64,000 bases of DNA from an uncultured bacterium (GTDB taxonomy: Bacteria > Actinomycetota > Coriobacteriia > Coriobacteriales > Coriobacteriaceae): the NCBI GenBank assembly GCA_905216145.1, contig CAJMST010000005.1:1-64000 (forward strand), in the 5' to 3' direction. A model generated the notes under the pieces. It searched no databases. It saw only the letters and a program-made list of their open reading frames with translations, and was not told where the DNA came from. A program made the position numbers and the translations under genes. Below are positions 53,514 through 61,894 of the stretch, piece by piece. Numbering within the stretch: position 1 is the stretch's first letter; each line of letters begins with the position of its first letter.

Positions 53514-54674
53514 CTACTTGGACAGCTCGTCGGCGAGAACCTCGATCTGAGCGCGCGAGGCGTCGTTGAGCGAACCCAGGACGGTCACCTTGTTCTGCGC
53601 CAGGGTGATATCCTTCATACCCTCGAGCTCCTTGGTCATAACCTTGGCAGCAGCGGGCGCCCAGGAGCCAGCCTCGACAAGTGCCACGGTACGGTTCTGA
53701 TAGGCATGCTCGGCGAGCGTGTGGATAAAGGTGCTCATGCACGGGAAGATCTCGCCCTGATAGGTAACGGAGGCGAGCACCAGACGGTCGTAGCGGAACG
53801 CATCCTCAACGGCCTCGGCCATATCGTCACGAGTCAGATCGAAGGTGGAAACCTTCTGGCCGCGAGCCTCGAGCGCGGCGGCGAGCTCCTCGGCGGCAGC
53901 TTTCAGATTGCCGTACACGCTCGCGTAGGCAATCGTGATGCCCTCGTCCTCGGGCTGATAGCTCGACCAGGTGTTATACGTATCGAGGTAGTAACCCAGG
54001 TTCTCGGTGAGCACAGGACCATGAAGCGGGCAGATGATCTTGATGTCCAGATTGGCAGCCTTCTTGAGCACGGCCTGCACGAACTTACCGAACTTGCCCA
54101 CGATGCCAAAGTAATAGCGGCGAGCCTCGCAGGCCCACCCTTCCGGATCCTCGATGTCGTTGGCGCCGAACTTGCCAAAGCCGTCGGCACTAAAGAGGAC
54201 CTTGTCGGTGGCATCATAGGAGAAGAGCACCTCGGGCCAGTGCACGTTGGGAGCGCCGATAAAGGTTAGGCTGTGGCCGCCCAGATCGAGCACGTCGCCC
54301 TCTTTGACGACCATCTTGCGCTCGGGGTAATCGGTGCCAAAGTAATTGACCATCATGCGGAAGGCGCCCATGCTGGCTACAATCTGTGCCTGGGGGTAGC
54401 GCTCCATAAAGGCGGCGATGCCAGCAGAGTGATCGGGCTCCATGTGATGGATAACCAGGTAGTCGGGCGTACGTCCATCGAGCGCGGCCTCGAGGTTGCC
54501 AAGCCACTCGTTAACAAAACCACCGTCGACCGAATCGGCAACAGCGATCTTCTCGCCCAAGATAACGTAGCTGTTGTATGCCATACCGTTCTCAGACACA
54601 TCGTACTGGCCCTCGAACAGGTCAATGTCGTGATCGTCGACGCCAATGTAGCGGATATCCTTGGTGATCTCCAT
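53514..54674 (-). CDS. fprA: A-type flavoprotein (flavodiiron protein)
   Basis: Reduces oxygen (or NO) to protect anaerobic metabolism. N-terminal metallo-beta-lactamase-like domain with the di-iron ligands H-x-E-x-D-H (HHMEPDHSAG), PNVHWPEVLFSYD and ICPLHGPVL. C-terminal flavodoxin domain from about residue 250 (ITIAYASVYGNLKAAAEELA). At 386 residues there is no rubredoxin extension. ATG at 54674 follows TAGGAGGCTTT. An inverted repeat (54691-54714) touches the ribosome binding site. Monocistronic. Confidence 0.94.
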   Translation of the reverse strand: MEITKDIRYIGVDDHDIDLFEGQYDVSENGMAYNSYVILGEKIAVADSVDGGFVNEWLGNLEAALDGRTPDYLVIHHMEPDHSAGIAAFMERYPQAQIVASMGAFRMMVNYFGTDYPERKMVVKEGDVLDLGGHSLTFIGAPNVHWPEVLFSYDATDKVLFSADGFGKFGANDIEDPEGWACEARRYYFGIVGKFGKFVQAVLKKAANLDIKIICPLHGPVLTENLGYYLDTYNTWSSYQPEDEGITIAYASVYGNLKAAAEELAAALEARGQKVSTFDLTRDDMAEAVEDAFRYDRLVLASVTYQGEIFPCMSTFIHTLAEHAYQNRTVALVEAGSWAPAAAKVMTKELEGMKDITLAQNKVTVLGSLNDASRAQIEVLADELSK

Positions 54675-54690
54675 CAGGCAAAGCCTCCTA

Positions 54691-54714
54691 GATAGACAAA
54701 ATAACTCGTCTATC
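54691..54714. promoter_or_regulatory. Inverted repeat in the flavodiiron gene leader
   Basis: GATAGAC - 10 bp - GTCTATC, immediately upstream of the AGGAGG ribosome binding site. It may be an operator for an oxygen- or redox-responsive regulator, or a small translational hairpin. Confidence 0.5.
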
Positions 54715-54803
54715 ATAGCACTCGGCAGCATTCCAACTGTTATCTGCCGGCATCCTTACCGATTGTTATTGAAATACGATAAATCGCCGTTTACCTGCGC
54801 AAA

Positions 54804-55835
54804 CTATGAGCGTGGCATCGCCGTGCTATGTCGAATAATGAGCTGGCCGGGAATACGAATGGCAACGGTTTTGCCCGCCGTACCCGCCTCGGGAACCGCA
54901 TGCTCAAACACCTCGCGCCCACGTTGATGCAAGTCGAATCGAACGGTCGTAAGCTCGTTATGCGCGACAAAATCATCGAGCGAATCGTCGACACCCACCA
55001 CGCTCACGTCCTCGGGCACGCGCAGACCGCTATCGCGCAGCGCGGCAATCGCGCCATTTGCCATCTGGTCGTTTGCCGCGTAAATCGCCGTCATGGTGCG
55101 GTCGTGCTCGGCCAGATATCTGCCGGCCTCGTAACCGCTGTTGGCAGACCAGTCGCCCTCGAGCGGCGCCTGCGGCTGAATGTGCTTACGCTCGAGCGCA
55201 TCCTGCCAGCCAGCACGGCGAAATTGCTCGTCGACCGAGAACGACGGGCCGCCAATATAGCGAATCTGCCCGTGCCCCAGCTTAAACAGGTGATCCATGA
55301 GCAAGAGCGAGCAGCCGTAATGGTCGGAGTCGACCGTGGTCACGCGCGGGTGCGCGTACATGGTAACGATGACCGTGCCAATGCCCGGCAGTGGATCAAA
55401 CGTCTCAAAATCGGGCGCCATGCGGCTCATGCCGATGATGATACCGTCCACGGGCAGCGCGGCCATACGACGTGTGGCCTCGGCAAGCGAGAATTCCTCG
55501 GTCTTGGACATCTCGACCAGCGTGATGGCGCAATTATGCTCGCGAGCAGCGCTGGCGATGCCGTCAATCATTGAGAGGTTGCCAAACTTGGTGACATCGT
55601 TGACGCACAGGCCGACCGAATGGTAACGGCCGTCGCGCAGCGAGCGACCGGCATAACTCGGACGAAAGCCGAGTTCTTGCATAGCAGCCTGCACGCGCTG
55701 GCGCGTCTGCTCGTTAACGTTGGGCAAGCCGTTGGCGACGCGCGAAACCGTCTGCTGCGAAACGCCAGCAGCGCGGGCGACGTCAGCCATGGAGATCGGA
55801 CGCGTACCTGTATCGTTGGACGGGCGCCTTGCCAC
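54804..55835 (-). CDS. LacI/GalR-family repressor of the galactose operon
   Basis: N-terminal HTH (ISMADVARAAGVSQQTVSRV, ANGLPNVNEQTRQRV) and hinge, then a sugar-binding sensor domain (VGLCVNDVTKFGNLSMIDGI, IYAANDQMANGAIAALRDSG). About 343 residues from the GTG at 55835, which is preceded by AAGGTGAT. It is divergent from galK-galT, with three copies of a TGTTAACGTACTCA-type site between them. It is therefore the probable GalR, repressing galKT and itself. The effector would be galactose or a derivative. Confidence 0.9.
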   Translation of the reverse strand: MARRPSNDTGTRPISMADVARAAGVSQQTVSRVANGLPNVNEQTRQRVQAAMQELGFRPSYAGRSLRDGRYHSVGLCVNDVTKFGNLSMIDGIASAAREHNCAITLVEMSKTEEFSLAEATRRMAALPVDGIIIGMSRMAPDFETFDPLPGIGTVIVTMYAHPRVTTVDSDHYGCSLLLMDHLFKLGHGQIRYIGGPSFSVDEQFRRAGWQDALERKHIQPQAPLEGDWSANSGYEAGRYLAEHDRTMTAIYAANDQMANGAIAALRDSGLRVPEDVSVVGVDDSLDDFVAHNELTTVRFDLHQRGREVFEHAVPEAGTAGKTVAIRIPGQLIIRHSTAMPRS

Positions 55836-55928
55836 AGGATCACCTTCACCCTTGCGAGATCTGAATAGCGTGAATGTCGGCCCGGGCAGAAACACGCCCC
55901 GCGCCGAGGTCCGCTATCGTCGGACGCA

Positions 55929-55943
55929 TGTTAACGTACTCTA
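55929..55943. promoter_or_regulatory. GalR-type operator 1
   Basis: TGTTAACGTACTCTA, 94 bp upstream of the LacI/GalR start. One of three similar sites in the divergent region. Confidence 0.65.
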
Positions 55944-55989
55944 CTTTTTCTATCTGCATCTCTTCTGCTTTATAAGTCCATACGGCAGT

Positions 55990-55998
55990 ACCGTTCAC
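55990..55998 (+). promoter_or_regulatory. ACCGTTCAC motif, galactose operon
   Basis: Exact 9-mer inside TACCGTTCACGG, between operator 1 and operator 2 of the galR-galK divergent region. Confidence 0.4.
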
Positions 55999-56049
55999 GG
56001 CTGTATTTCTACCGATTACCAGATTCTCAAAAAGTGGCAAGCGATGTGT

Positions 56050-56065
56050 TATGAGTACGTTAACA
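56050..56065. promoter_or_regulatory. GalR-type operator 2
   Basis: TATGAGTACGTTAACA, the reverse complement of the operator core TGTTAACGTACTCATA. Confidence 0.7.
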
Positions 56066-56115
56066 TAGCCCGTAACGTGCGGTATCGTGAACACTTGGTT
56101 CATGCCGCTACAAGT

Positions 56116-56131
56116 TGTTAACGTACTCATA
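56116..56131. promoter_or_regulatory. GalR-type operator 3
   Basis: TGTTAACGTACTCATA, the exact complement of operator 2 and 66 bp from it, about 43 bp before the galK start. The spacing is compatible with looping. Confidence 0.7.
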
Positions 56132-56173
56132 ACGACGCAAAACCCACCCGGGCGCGCCAAGGAAAGGACCCCC

Positions 56174-57379
56174 ATGACCACCCCCGACGAAAAGACATTC
56201 GCCACGCTCACCAAGCTGTTCGAGGAGGAGTTTGGCCCCATCGGCGACCGCCAGGTGCTCTATGTGCACGCGCCCGGCCGTTCCGAGATCAGTGGCAACC
56301 ACACCGACCACGAGGGTGGCCACGTTATCGCCGGCTCGCTCGATGTCGCTGTCGACGGCATCGCCGTGGCAACCGATTCCAACAAGGTTCGCGTAGCCGA
56401 CGAGGGCTATCCCACGTTTGAAATCGCGCTCGGCACGCTAGACGTGCAGGAGTCCGAGAAGGGCACGTCCGCAAGCCTCGTGCGCGGTATGGCCCACGAG
56501 ATTGCAGCCCTTGGCGTTGAGCCTCACGGCTTCGATTTTGCTTTCACCTGCTCCGTCCCCTCGGGCGGCGGCCTTTCCAGCTCCGCTGCCGTCGAGGCCG
56601 CATACGGCCGCGCCATGGAGACGCTCTGGGGCGCGCCCGCCATTGAGCCCGTCGCGCTCGCGCAGATGAGCCAGCGCACCGAGAACAACTATTACGGCAA
56701 GCCCTGCGGTCTGATGGACCAGGCCGCTGTGTGCCTGGGCGGCCTTGCCTACATGGACTTTGAGGACCAGGCTCAGCCTAAAACCCAGAAGCTCGAGCTC
56801 AGCTTTGAGGATCACGGCTATGCGCTCGTGCTCGTTAAGGTCGGTGCCGACCACGTGGCCGCCACCGACGACTATGCCGCCGTTCCGCGCGAGATGCAGG
56901 ACGTCGCCGCCGAGTTTGGCAAGACACGCCTGTGCGAGGTCGACGTGGCCGACTTTGACGCCAAGCTCCCCGAGCTGCGCGCCAAACTGGGCGACCGCGC
57001 TTGTCTGCGCGCCGTTCACTACTGGTACGAGAACGGCCTGGTCGACAAGCGCTGGGCGGCCCTGAACGCCGGCGATATCGATCAGTTCCTGGTCCTGACG
57101 CGCAAGTCGGGCGCCAGCTCTGCCATGTACCTGCAAAACGTCGTTGCCAAGCTGGGCTCCGAACAGCCCTCGATGTATGCCCTGGCACTGGCCGAGCATG
57201 TACTCGACGGCCGCGGCGCCGTCCGCATCCACGGCGGCGGCTTTGGCGGCACCATCCAGGCCTTTGTGCCGCTCGATCTGGTCGACACCTTTATTACCAA
57301 GATGAACAGCTGGCTGGGCGAAGGTTCTGCCCGCCACTACGCAATTTCTGACAAGGGGGCTTATGCGGCATGGCTGTAA
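56174..57379 (+). CDS. galK: Galactokinase
   Basis: Phosphorylates galactose to galactose 1-phosphate. The GalK signature GRSEISGNHTDHEGGHVIAG, the GHMP ATP loop VPSGGGLSSSAAVEAA and the C-terminal RIHGGGFGGTIQAF are present. The usual GRVNLIGEHTDY motif is changed to GRSEISGNHTDH, as in a Firmicutes/Actinobacteria subgroup. It is 401 residues. ATG at 56174 has GGAAAGGA upstream. It overlaps galT by 10 nt, so the two are translationally coupled. Controlled by the divergent GalR-type repressor. Confidence 0.95.
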   Translation: MTTPDEKTFATLTKLFEEEFGPIGDRQVLYVHAPGRSEISGNHTDHEGGHVIAGSLDVAVDGIAVATDSNKVRVADEGYPTFEIALGTLDVQESEKGTSASLVRGMAHEIAALGVEPHGFDFAFTCSVPSGGGLSSSAAVEAAYGRAMETLWGAPAIEPVALAQMSQRTENNYYGKPCGLMDQAAVCLGGLAYMDFEDQAQPKTQKLELSFEDHGYALVLVKVGADHVAATDDYAAVPREMQDVAAEFGKTRLCEVDVADFDAKLPELRAKLGDRACLRAVHYWYENGLVDKRWAALNAGDIDQFLVLTRKSGASSAMYLQNVVAKLGSEQPSMYALALAEHVLDGRGAVRIHGGGFGGTIQAFVPLDLVDTFITKMNSWLGEGSARHYAISDKGAYAAWL

Positions 57380-58998
57380 TGACCGACGTGCGCGAGGCTG
57401 CGCAGGGCCTCATCGAATATGCCATCCACCGATCGATGGTCGGACAGGATGACCGCATCTGGGCCTACAACACCATTCTCGAGTGCATCGGTGCTACGGG
57501 CCCAGCGCTTGACATGGCCTGGGCGCTCCAGGTTGAGAAACTCTCACTTTTGCACCCCGATACGCTCCCCGACTTTGACCTGGAGGGCACGCTTGCCGCG
57601 CTTTCCGAGGCTGCCGTTGCCAACGGCGCCGCCGAGGACACGGCATCGGGCCGCGATCGCATTGCTATGCGCATCATGGGTGCGCTCATGCCGAGGCCTT
57701 CGGTTGTAAACGAAGAGTTCAACGGCCGCATGGGCGTCAACGAGCCCCGCGCCGCGACCGACTGGTTCTACGGTCTGTGCTGCGACGCCGGCTACGTGCG
57801 TCGTGCCGCCATCGCGCGCAATATCAAATGGAGCACCCCCACCAACTGGGGCGACCTGGAGATCACCATCAACCTGTCAAAGCCCGAAAAGGATCCGCGC
57901 GACATTGCCGCGGCCGGTGCCGCCAAGAACACGGGCGAGAAGTATCCTGCCTGCCAGCTCTGCATCGAAAACGAGGGCTACCCCGGACGTTCCGCTGCAG
58001 CCGACGGCGGTGCTCACCCCGCTCGCCAGAACCTGCGCGTTATCCCGATCCAGCTTGACGGCGAGCGTTGGGGCTTCCAGTACAGCCCGTACGCGTACTT
58101 TAACGAGCATTGCATTGCCATGAGCTCCGAGCATCGTCCGATGCACGTCGATCGCAAGGGCCTGACCTGTCTGCTCGACTTTGTGGACCTGTTCCCGCAC
58201 TACTTTATCGGTTCCAACGCCGACCTGCCCATCGTGGGCGGCTCGATCCTGTCGCACGACCACTTCCAGGGCGGCGCGCACGAGTTCCCGATGATGCACG
58301 CGACCGAGGTTTCGCAGTTTAGCGTGCCCGAATTTGACCAGGTCACCGGCACCGTGCTGCAGTGGCCGCTCTCGGTGCTGCGCCTGCGCTCGCACGACCG
58401 TGCTCAGCTGCTCGATGCCGCCGAGAAGATTATCCTCGCCTGGCGCGAGTGGACCGACGAGTCCGTGGGTGTCATCGCACACACGACCGACGGCGTAGCG
58501 CACAACACCGTGACGCCCGTCATCCGCCGCGTGGACTCGCGCGGCAATGCTGGCGGCGAGATCTACGAGGCCTACCTGGCGCTTCGCTGCAACATCACGA
58601 CCGACGAGCATCCGCTGGGCGTTTTCCACCCGCATGCCGAGTATCACCATATTAAAAAGGAAAACATCGGCCTGATCGAGGTCATGGGCCTGGCCATTTT
58701 ACCGCCGCGTTTGGTTCCCGAGCTTGGTGCCGTTCGCGAGCACCTGCTGGCAGCCAAGGCTGACGCAAGCTACGATCTTGCCGCCGCACTCGAGGGCGAC
58801 GACCTTTGCCGCAGCCACACCGCGTGGGCCCTGGACGTCTACACCCGTCGTGCCAATGAGCTTACGGCCGATAACGCCATCGACATCCTGCACGAGGAGG
58901 TCGGCGTGGTGTTTGGCCACGTGCTCGACAACGCCGGCGTCTTTAAATGGGACGAGGCCGGCCGCGCCGCCCAACAGCGCTTCATCGACTCGCTGTAG
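57370..58998 (+). CDS. galT: UDP-glucose--hexose-1-phosphate uridylyltransferase, class II
   Basis: Exchanges UMP between UDP-glucose and galactose 1-phosphate. It is of the Gram-positive class II type: 542 residues rather than about 350, with PACQLCIENEGYPGRSAA, GERWGFQYSPYAYFNEHCIA, and SILSHDHFQGGAHEFPMM carrying the presumed catalytic His region. The ATG at 57370 overlaps the galK stop; an ATG at 57379 overlapping the TAA is an alternative. A strong terminator (59046-59085) follows. No UDP-glucose 4-epimerase or galactose permease is in the window. Confidence 0.95.
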   Translation: MAVMTDVREAAQGLIEYAIHRSMVGQDDRIWAYNTILECIGATGPALDMAWALQVEKLSLLHPDTLPDFDLEGTLAALSEAAVANGAAEDTASGRDRIAMRIMGALMPRPSVVNEEFNGRMGVNEPRAATDWFYGLCCDAGYVRRAAIARNIKWSTPTNWGDLEITINLSKPEKDPRDIAAAGAAKNTGEKYPACQLCIENEGYPGRSAAADGGAHPARQNLRVIPIQLDGERWGFQYSPYAYFNEHCIAMSSEHRPMHVDRKGLTCLLDFVDLFPHYFIGSNADLPIVGGSILSHDHFQGGAHEFPMMHATEVSQFSVPEFDQVTGTVLQWPLSVLRLRSHDRAQLLDAAEKIILAWREWTDESVGVIAHTTDGVAHNTVTPVIRRVDSRGNAGGEIYEAYLALRCNITTDEHPLGVFHPHAEYHHIKKENIGLIEVMGLAILPPRLVPELGAVREHLLAAKADASYDLAAALEGDDLCRSHTAWALDVYTRRANELTADNAIDILHEEVGVVFGHVLDNAGVFKWDEAGRAAQQRFIDSL

Positions 58999-59045
58999 CA
59001 CGCGAGCTCGAACGCACGCACTTAACAAATAGCGCCTACACGACA

Positions 59046-59085
59046 ACGGCGCCCGCCGGCAACATCGCCGGCGGGCGCCGTTTTC
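59046..59085 (+). terminator. Terminator of galKT
   Basis: ACGGCGCCCGCCGGC pairs with GCCGGCGGGCGCCGT around AACATC, followed by TTTTC. Confidence 0.88.
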
Positions 59086-59116
59086 TGATGCAAGGGTAGC
59101 TAATTTGCACCAAAAC

Positions 59117-59151
59117 AAGGAGTGTTCCAAACTGCCGGCAGAGAAGGAGCG
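59117..59151. repeat. Left 35-bp direct repeat flanking the DUF4143 ATPase gene
   Basis: AAGGAGTGTTCCAAACTGCC followed by GGCAGAGAAGGAGCG. The copy at 60626-60660 differs at 4 of 35 positions. The two bracket the ATPase gene and its tandem-repeat leader. Confidence 0.8.
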
Positions 59152-59171
59152 CCCCAGGTGCCGACCTAAAC

Positions 59172-59261
59172 CCCACATTATTCGATGGAAAAACGTGGTT
59201 ACCTCCCACATTATTCGATGGAAAAACGTGGTTTACTCCCACATTTTTCGATGGAAAGACC
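59172..59261. repeat. Three 33-bp tandem repeats before the ATPase gene
   Basis: Unit: CCCACATTATTCGATGGAAA then AACGTGGTT plus a 4-bp spacer, period 33 bp, at 59172, 59205 and 59238 (the last slightly diverged and truncated). Each unit can fold (CCACaTTaTT / AAaAAcGTGG). They end about 40 bp before the start codon, where a promoter would be. Confidence 0.85.
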
Positions 59262-59300
59262 AAGACGGTCTTATACTAACCATGATCGTTAGGGGGCAGT

Positions 59301-60602
59301 ATGCAGCGACAGCTAATGGACGAACTCATCGCTTGGAAATCTAGGTCAAACCGCAAGCCCCTCCTGCTTAAGGGGGCCCGCCAGACGGGAAAAACCTGGC
59401 TTCTCAACGAATTCGCAGGCCAGCAGTATCAAAACGTCATCCGTTTTGACTTTATGCTCGAACCGGGCGCACGTTCGCTGTTCGACGGAAGCCTTGACCC
59501 CAAACGCATCATCTCCCAGATAGAGCTCCTGCGCGGCCAGACCATAACGCCGACAGACACGCTCATCATCTTCGACGAAATCCAAGAGGCACCGCGTGGC
59601 ATCACCTCGCTCAAATACTTCAACGAGCTGGCGCCGGAATACCATATCATGGCAGCCGGCTCCTATATGGGGCTCGCGCTCCGACGCGAAAACGAGTCGT
59701 TCCCCGTCGGCAAGATCGACCAGCTCACCATGCGCCCCATGGGGTTTGTTGAGTTCGTTCGTGCCGTCGATGGCGATCCACTCGCAGATGCCATCCTTGC
59801 CGCAGACATGGACCTGCTGGCAAACGTTTCCGAAAAGCTCGAGCGCCTGCTCAAGGAATACCTCGTTGTCGGTGGCATGCCAGAAGTTGTCTCCGCTTTT
59901 GCCGCCTCCCACGATTTCATCGAGGCCCGCAGGCTTCAGCAGCAAATCATCGAAGCTTATGAATCCGATTTTGGCAAGCATGCGCCAGCCCGCATCGTCG
60001 AGCGCATGAGGCTGGTTTGGAAATCCCTTCCCGGCCAGCTCGCAAAGGAAAACAAGAAGTTCGTCTACGGCGCGCTTCGTCCCGGGGCGCGCGCACGCGA
60101 TTTTGAGGAAAGCCTCCAGTGGCTCATGGACTATGGAATCGTTCATAAGGTACCACGTGTTTCCGCCCTAAGAGCACCGCTCACAAGCTACGAGGACCTC
60201 TCGGGCTTCAAGCTGTTCTGCATCGACACCGGCATCCTCGGAGCACTCTCCGGCCTCACGCCAGCCATTGTTCTGAACGGGCCCGCTGTTTTTACGGAGT
60301 TCAAAGGCTCGCTGACCGAGCAATACGTCGCACAGGAGCTTTTGCTCCAAGGCAATACCCCCGCGTATTGGTCATCCTCCTCCGGCAATGCAGAGACTGA
60401 CTTTGCCGTCGACCATGCGGGGACCGTGCTTCCGCTCGAGGTCAAGGCGGCAGAGAATCTCAAAGCAAAGAGCCTGAGGATTGCCTGCGAGAAGTTCAAG
60501 CTCGAGCGCTGCGTGAGAACATCGTTAGCGGCATATAGAGACGAAGGCACGCTCGTCAATATTCCGCTCTGGGAGATTGGGCAAATCGACAAGCTGGCAT
60601 AG
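59301..60602 (+). CDS. AAA ATPase with DUF4143 domain
   Basis: N-terminal P-loop ATPase: Walker A LKGARQTGKTWLL (residues 23-35), Walker B DTLIIFDEIQEAP, then sensor residues in MAAGSYMGLAL. The C-terminal half matches DUF4143 (ESDFGKHAPA, KLFCIDTGILGAL, GSLTEQYVAQELL, YWSSSSGNAETDFAVDH, then VLPLEVKAA). The D-E..K triad in the last stretch is nuclease-like (PD-(D/E)xK family), as known for DUF4143. It is 433 residues. ATG at 59301 with AGGGGG upstream. Such proteins are abundant and mobile in gut anaerobes, with unknown role. Flanking direct repeats suggest it moves as a cassette. Confidence 0.92.
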   Translation: MQRQLMDELIAWKSRSNRKPLLLKGARQTGKTWLLNEFAGQQYQNVIRFDFMLEPGARSLFDGSLDPKRIISQIELLRGQTITPTDTLIIFDEIQEAPRGITSLKYFNELAPEYHIMAAGSYMGLALRRENESFPVGKIDQLTMRPMGFVEFVRAVDGDPLADAILAADMDLLANVSEKLERLLKEYLVVGGMPEVVSAFAASHDFIEARRLQQQIIEAYESDFGKHAPARIVERMRLVWKSLPGQLAKENKKFVYGALRPGARARDFEESLQWLMDYGIVHKVPRVSALRAPLTSYEDLSGFKLFCIDTGILGALSGLTPAIVLNGPAVFTEFKGSLTEQYVAQELLLQGNTPAYWSSSSGNAETDFAVDHAGTVLPLEVKAAENLKAKSLRIACEKFKLERCVRTSLAAYRDEGTLVNIPLWEIGQIDKLA

Positions 60603-60625
60603 GCGCTGTGGAGGGGGTGCCCCGT

Positions 60626-60660
60626 AAGGAGTGTCCCAAACTGCCGGCAAAAAAGGAACG
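60626..60660. repeat. Right 35-bp direct repeat flanking the DUF4143 ATPase gene
   Basis: AAGGAGTGTCCCAAACTGCC followed by GGCAAAAAAGGAACG, 24 bp after the ATPase stop. Partner of 59117-59151. Confidence 0.8.
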
Positions 60661-60718
60661 TCTCTATCTGCCGCATTCCCGAAGCAAGGCGACGCCGATG
60701 TTTTGGCAACGGCAGCGA

Positions 60719-60817
60719 GCGGGCCGCATTTGAGACAAGGTGACGTGAAACGAAAGGGCGCTGACCTTCTGGTCGCGCCCTTGAAGTTGAACGTCAGATT
60801 GTCCAAATGCGGCCCGC
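60719..60817. ncRNA. Nested hairpin between convergent ATPase and lacC genes
   Basis: The outer arm GCGGGCCGCATTTGAGACAA pairs with TTGTCCAAATGCGGCCCGC (one bulge). The inner stem AAGGGCGC/GCGCCCTT is capped by GACC-TTCT-GGTC. The architecture resembles family A, but the conserved loop strands are absent. Confidence 0.5.
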
Positions 60818-60830
60818 GCAGCGTCGGCAG

Positions 60831-60858
60831 GTTACGGCGTTTGGTAAAACGCCGTAAC
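60831..60858. terminator. Terminator of lacC
   Basis: GTTACGGCGTTTT pairs with AAAACGCCGTAAC, 15 nt after the lacC stop. A second GTTACGGCGTTG overlaps on the same side and may compete. Confidence 0.65.
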
Positions 60859-60872
60859 TCAACGCCGTAACT

Positions 60873-61808
60873 CTACAGCTCCGTTACTTCAACGTTGTTG
60901 AAGATCTCGTCCCAGCGGTCCATGACCAGGTGGCCGGTCTTGGGATCCATGGCGTTGAGCTTGCCGCAGGTATTGGCGGTCTTGAGCACCGTGACGTCGT
61001 CGGCGCCGGCGGCAATGGCATGTGCAAAGCCGGCGATGGTCGAGTCACCGGAACCCGTCGCGTTCACAGCCGCAATCGCAGGCGTCTTGGCGCGGAACGC
61101 GCGGCCCTCATGGAAGCCCACCGAACCGGCAGCGCCCATCGAAACGACAACCCAGGGAATACCGGCAAAGCGGTCATCGGCGGCAAGCGCCTCGCGCAGG
61201 GCATCGACATCATCGGTCGTAAAGGACGTACCCAGCAGGCCGTTAATCTCGGTCAGGTTGGGCTTTACGAGCTCGGGCTTAGCGTCGGACTCCAGCGCGG
61301 CCTCCAGCGATGCACCCGAGGTGTCGAGCAGCACCTTGGCGCCCGCCTCCTCGGCGATCTTGACGAGCCCGGCATAGTAGCCGGCATCGACGCCACGCGG
61401 CAATGAGCCCGAAAGCGTCACAACGTCCGCCTTCGCTGCAAGCTCGGCGAACTTGGCAGTAAAGGCCTCGAGCTCAGCCGGGGCGATCTGCGGGCCGCTC
61501 TCCAGCAGCTCAGTCTGATTACCCTCGTGCAGAATATTCAGGCAAATGCGCGTCTCACCGGCGATGGGCACAAAGTCGTTCTTGACGCCGTCGGCATCCA
61601 TAAGCTCGGCCATATAGGCACCCATGTGGCCGCCGAGCAGACCGGTCGCGAGCACATCGTCGCCCAACTGCAGCAGCACACGGCTCACGTTGAGGCCCTT
61701 GCCGCCAGCGGTCTTTTCGGGCGTCACACGGTTAACATCGTCGATGATCAGCTTGTCGAGCTGATAGCGCGTATCAATCGACGGGTTCATGGTAACGGTC
61801 AGAATCAT
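60873..61808 (-). CDS. lacC: Tagatose-6-phosphate kinase (PfkB family)
   Basis: Phosphorylates tagatose 6-phosphate to the 1,6-bisphosphate. PfkB features: MNPSIDTRYQLD, GGKGLNVSRVLLQLG, the substrate loop SGSLPRGVDAGYY, KPNLTEINGLLG and the anion-hole motif NATGSGDSTIAGFA with the catalytic Asp. At 311 residues it could by itself also be 1-phosphofructokinase. The lacB and lacA genes directly upstream on the same strand point to the tagatose pathway. It is the last gene of lacA-lacB-lacC, ending in a terminator. Confidence 0.9.
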   Translation of the reverse strand: MILTVTMNPSIDTRYQLDKLIIDDVNRVTPEKTAGGKGLNVSRVLLQLGDDVLATGLLGGHMGAYMAELMDADGVKNDFVPIAGETRICLNILHEGNQTELLESGPQIAPAELEAFTAKFAELAAKADVVTLSGSLPRGVDAGYYAGLVKIAEEAGAKVLLDTSGASLEAALESDAKPELVKPNLTEINGLLGTSFTTDDVDALREALAADDRFAGIPWVVVSMGAAGSVGFHEGRAFRAKTPAIAAVNATGSGDSTIAGFAHAIAAGADDVTVLKTANTCGKLNAMDPKTGHLVMDRWDEIFNNVEVTEL

Positions 61809-61894
61809 GTTGAACCCCTGTTTAGAAAACCGGCCCGCGCCCCATCACAGAAACGCGAGCCGTCAACGGACTAGTTAATTACGCCGGATACCCG

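Larger units (their letters stand above)
58999..59300. other. 302-bp gap: terminator, direct repeat and tandem repeats
   Basis: It holds the galT terminator, the left 35-bp direct repeat (59117-59151) and three 33-bp tandem repeats (59172-59261) before the DUF4143 ATPase gene. No gene is seen. Confidence 0.65.

Noticed and set aside
59172..59261. A small CRISPR array
   Set aside because: The repeats are contiguous with only 4-bp spacers, number three, and have no cas genes.
59036..59263. A minus-strand peptide reading through the tandem repeats (HVFPSNNVG-type repeats)
   Set aside because: It depends only on the 33-bp period being a multiple of three; no ribosome binding site, and it crosses the galT terminator.
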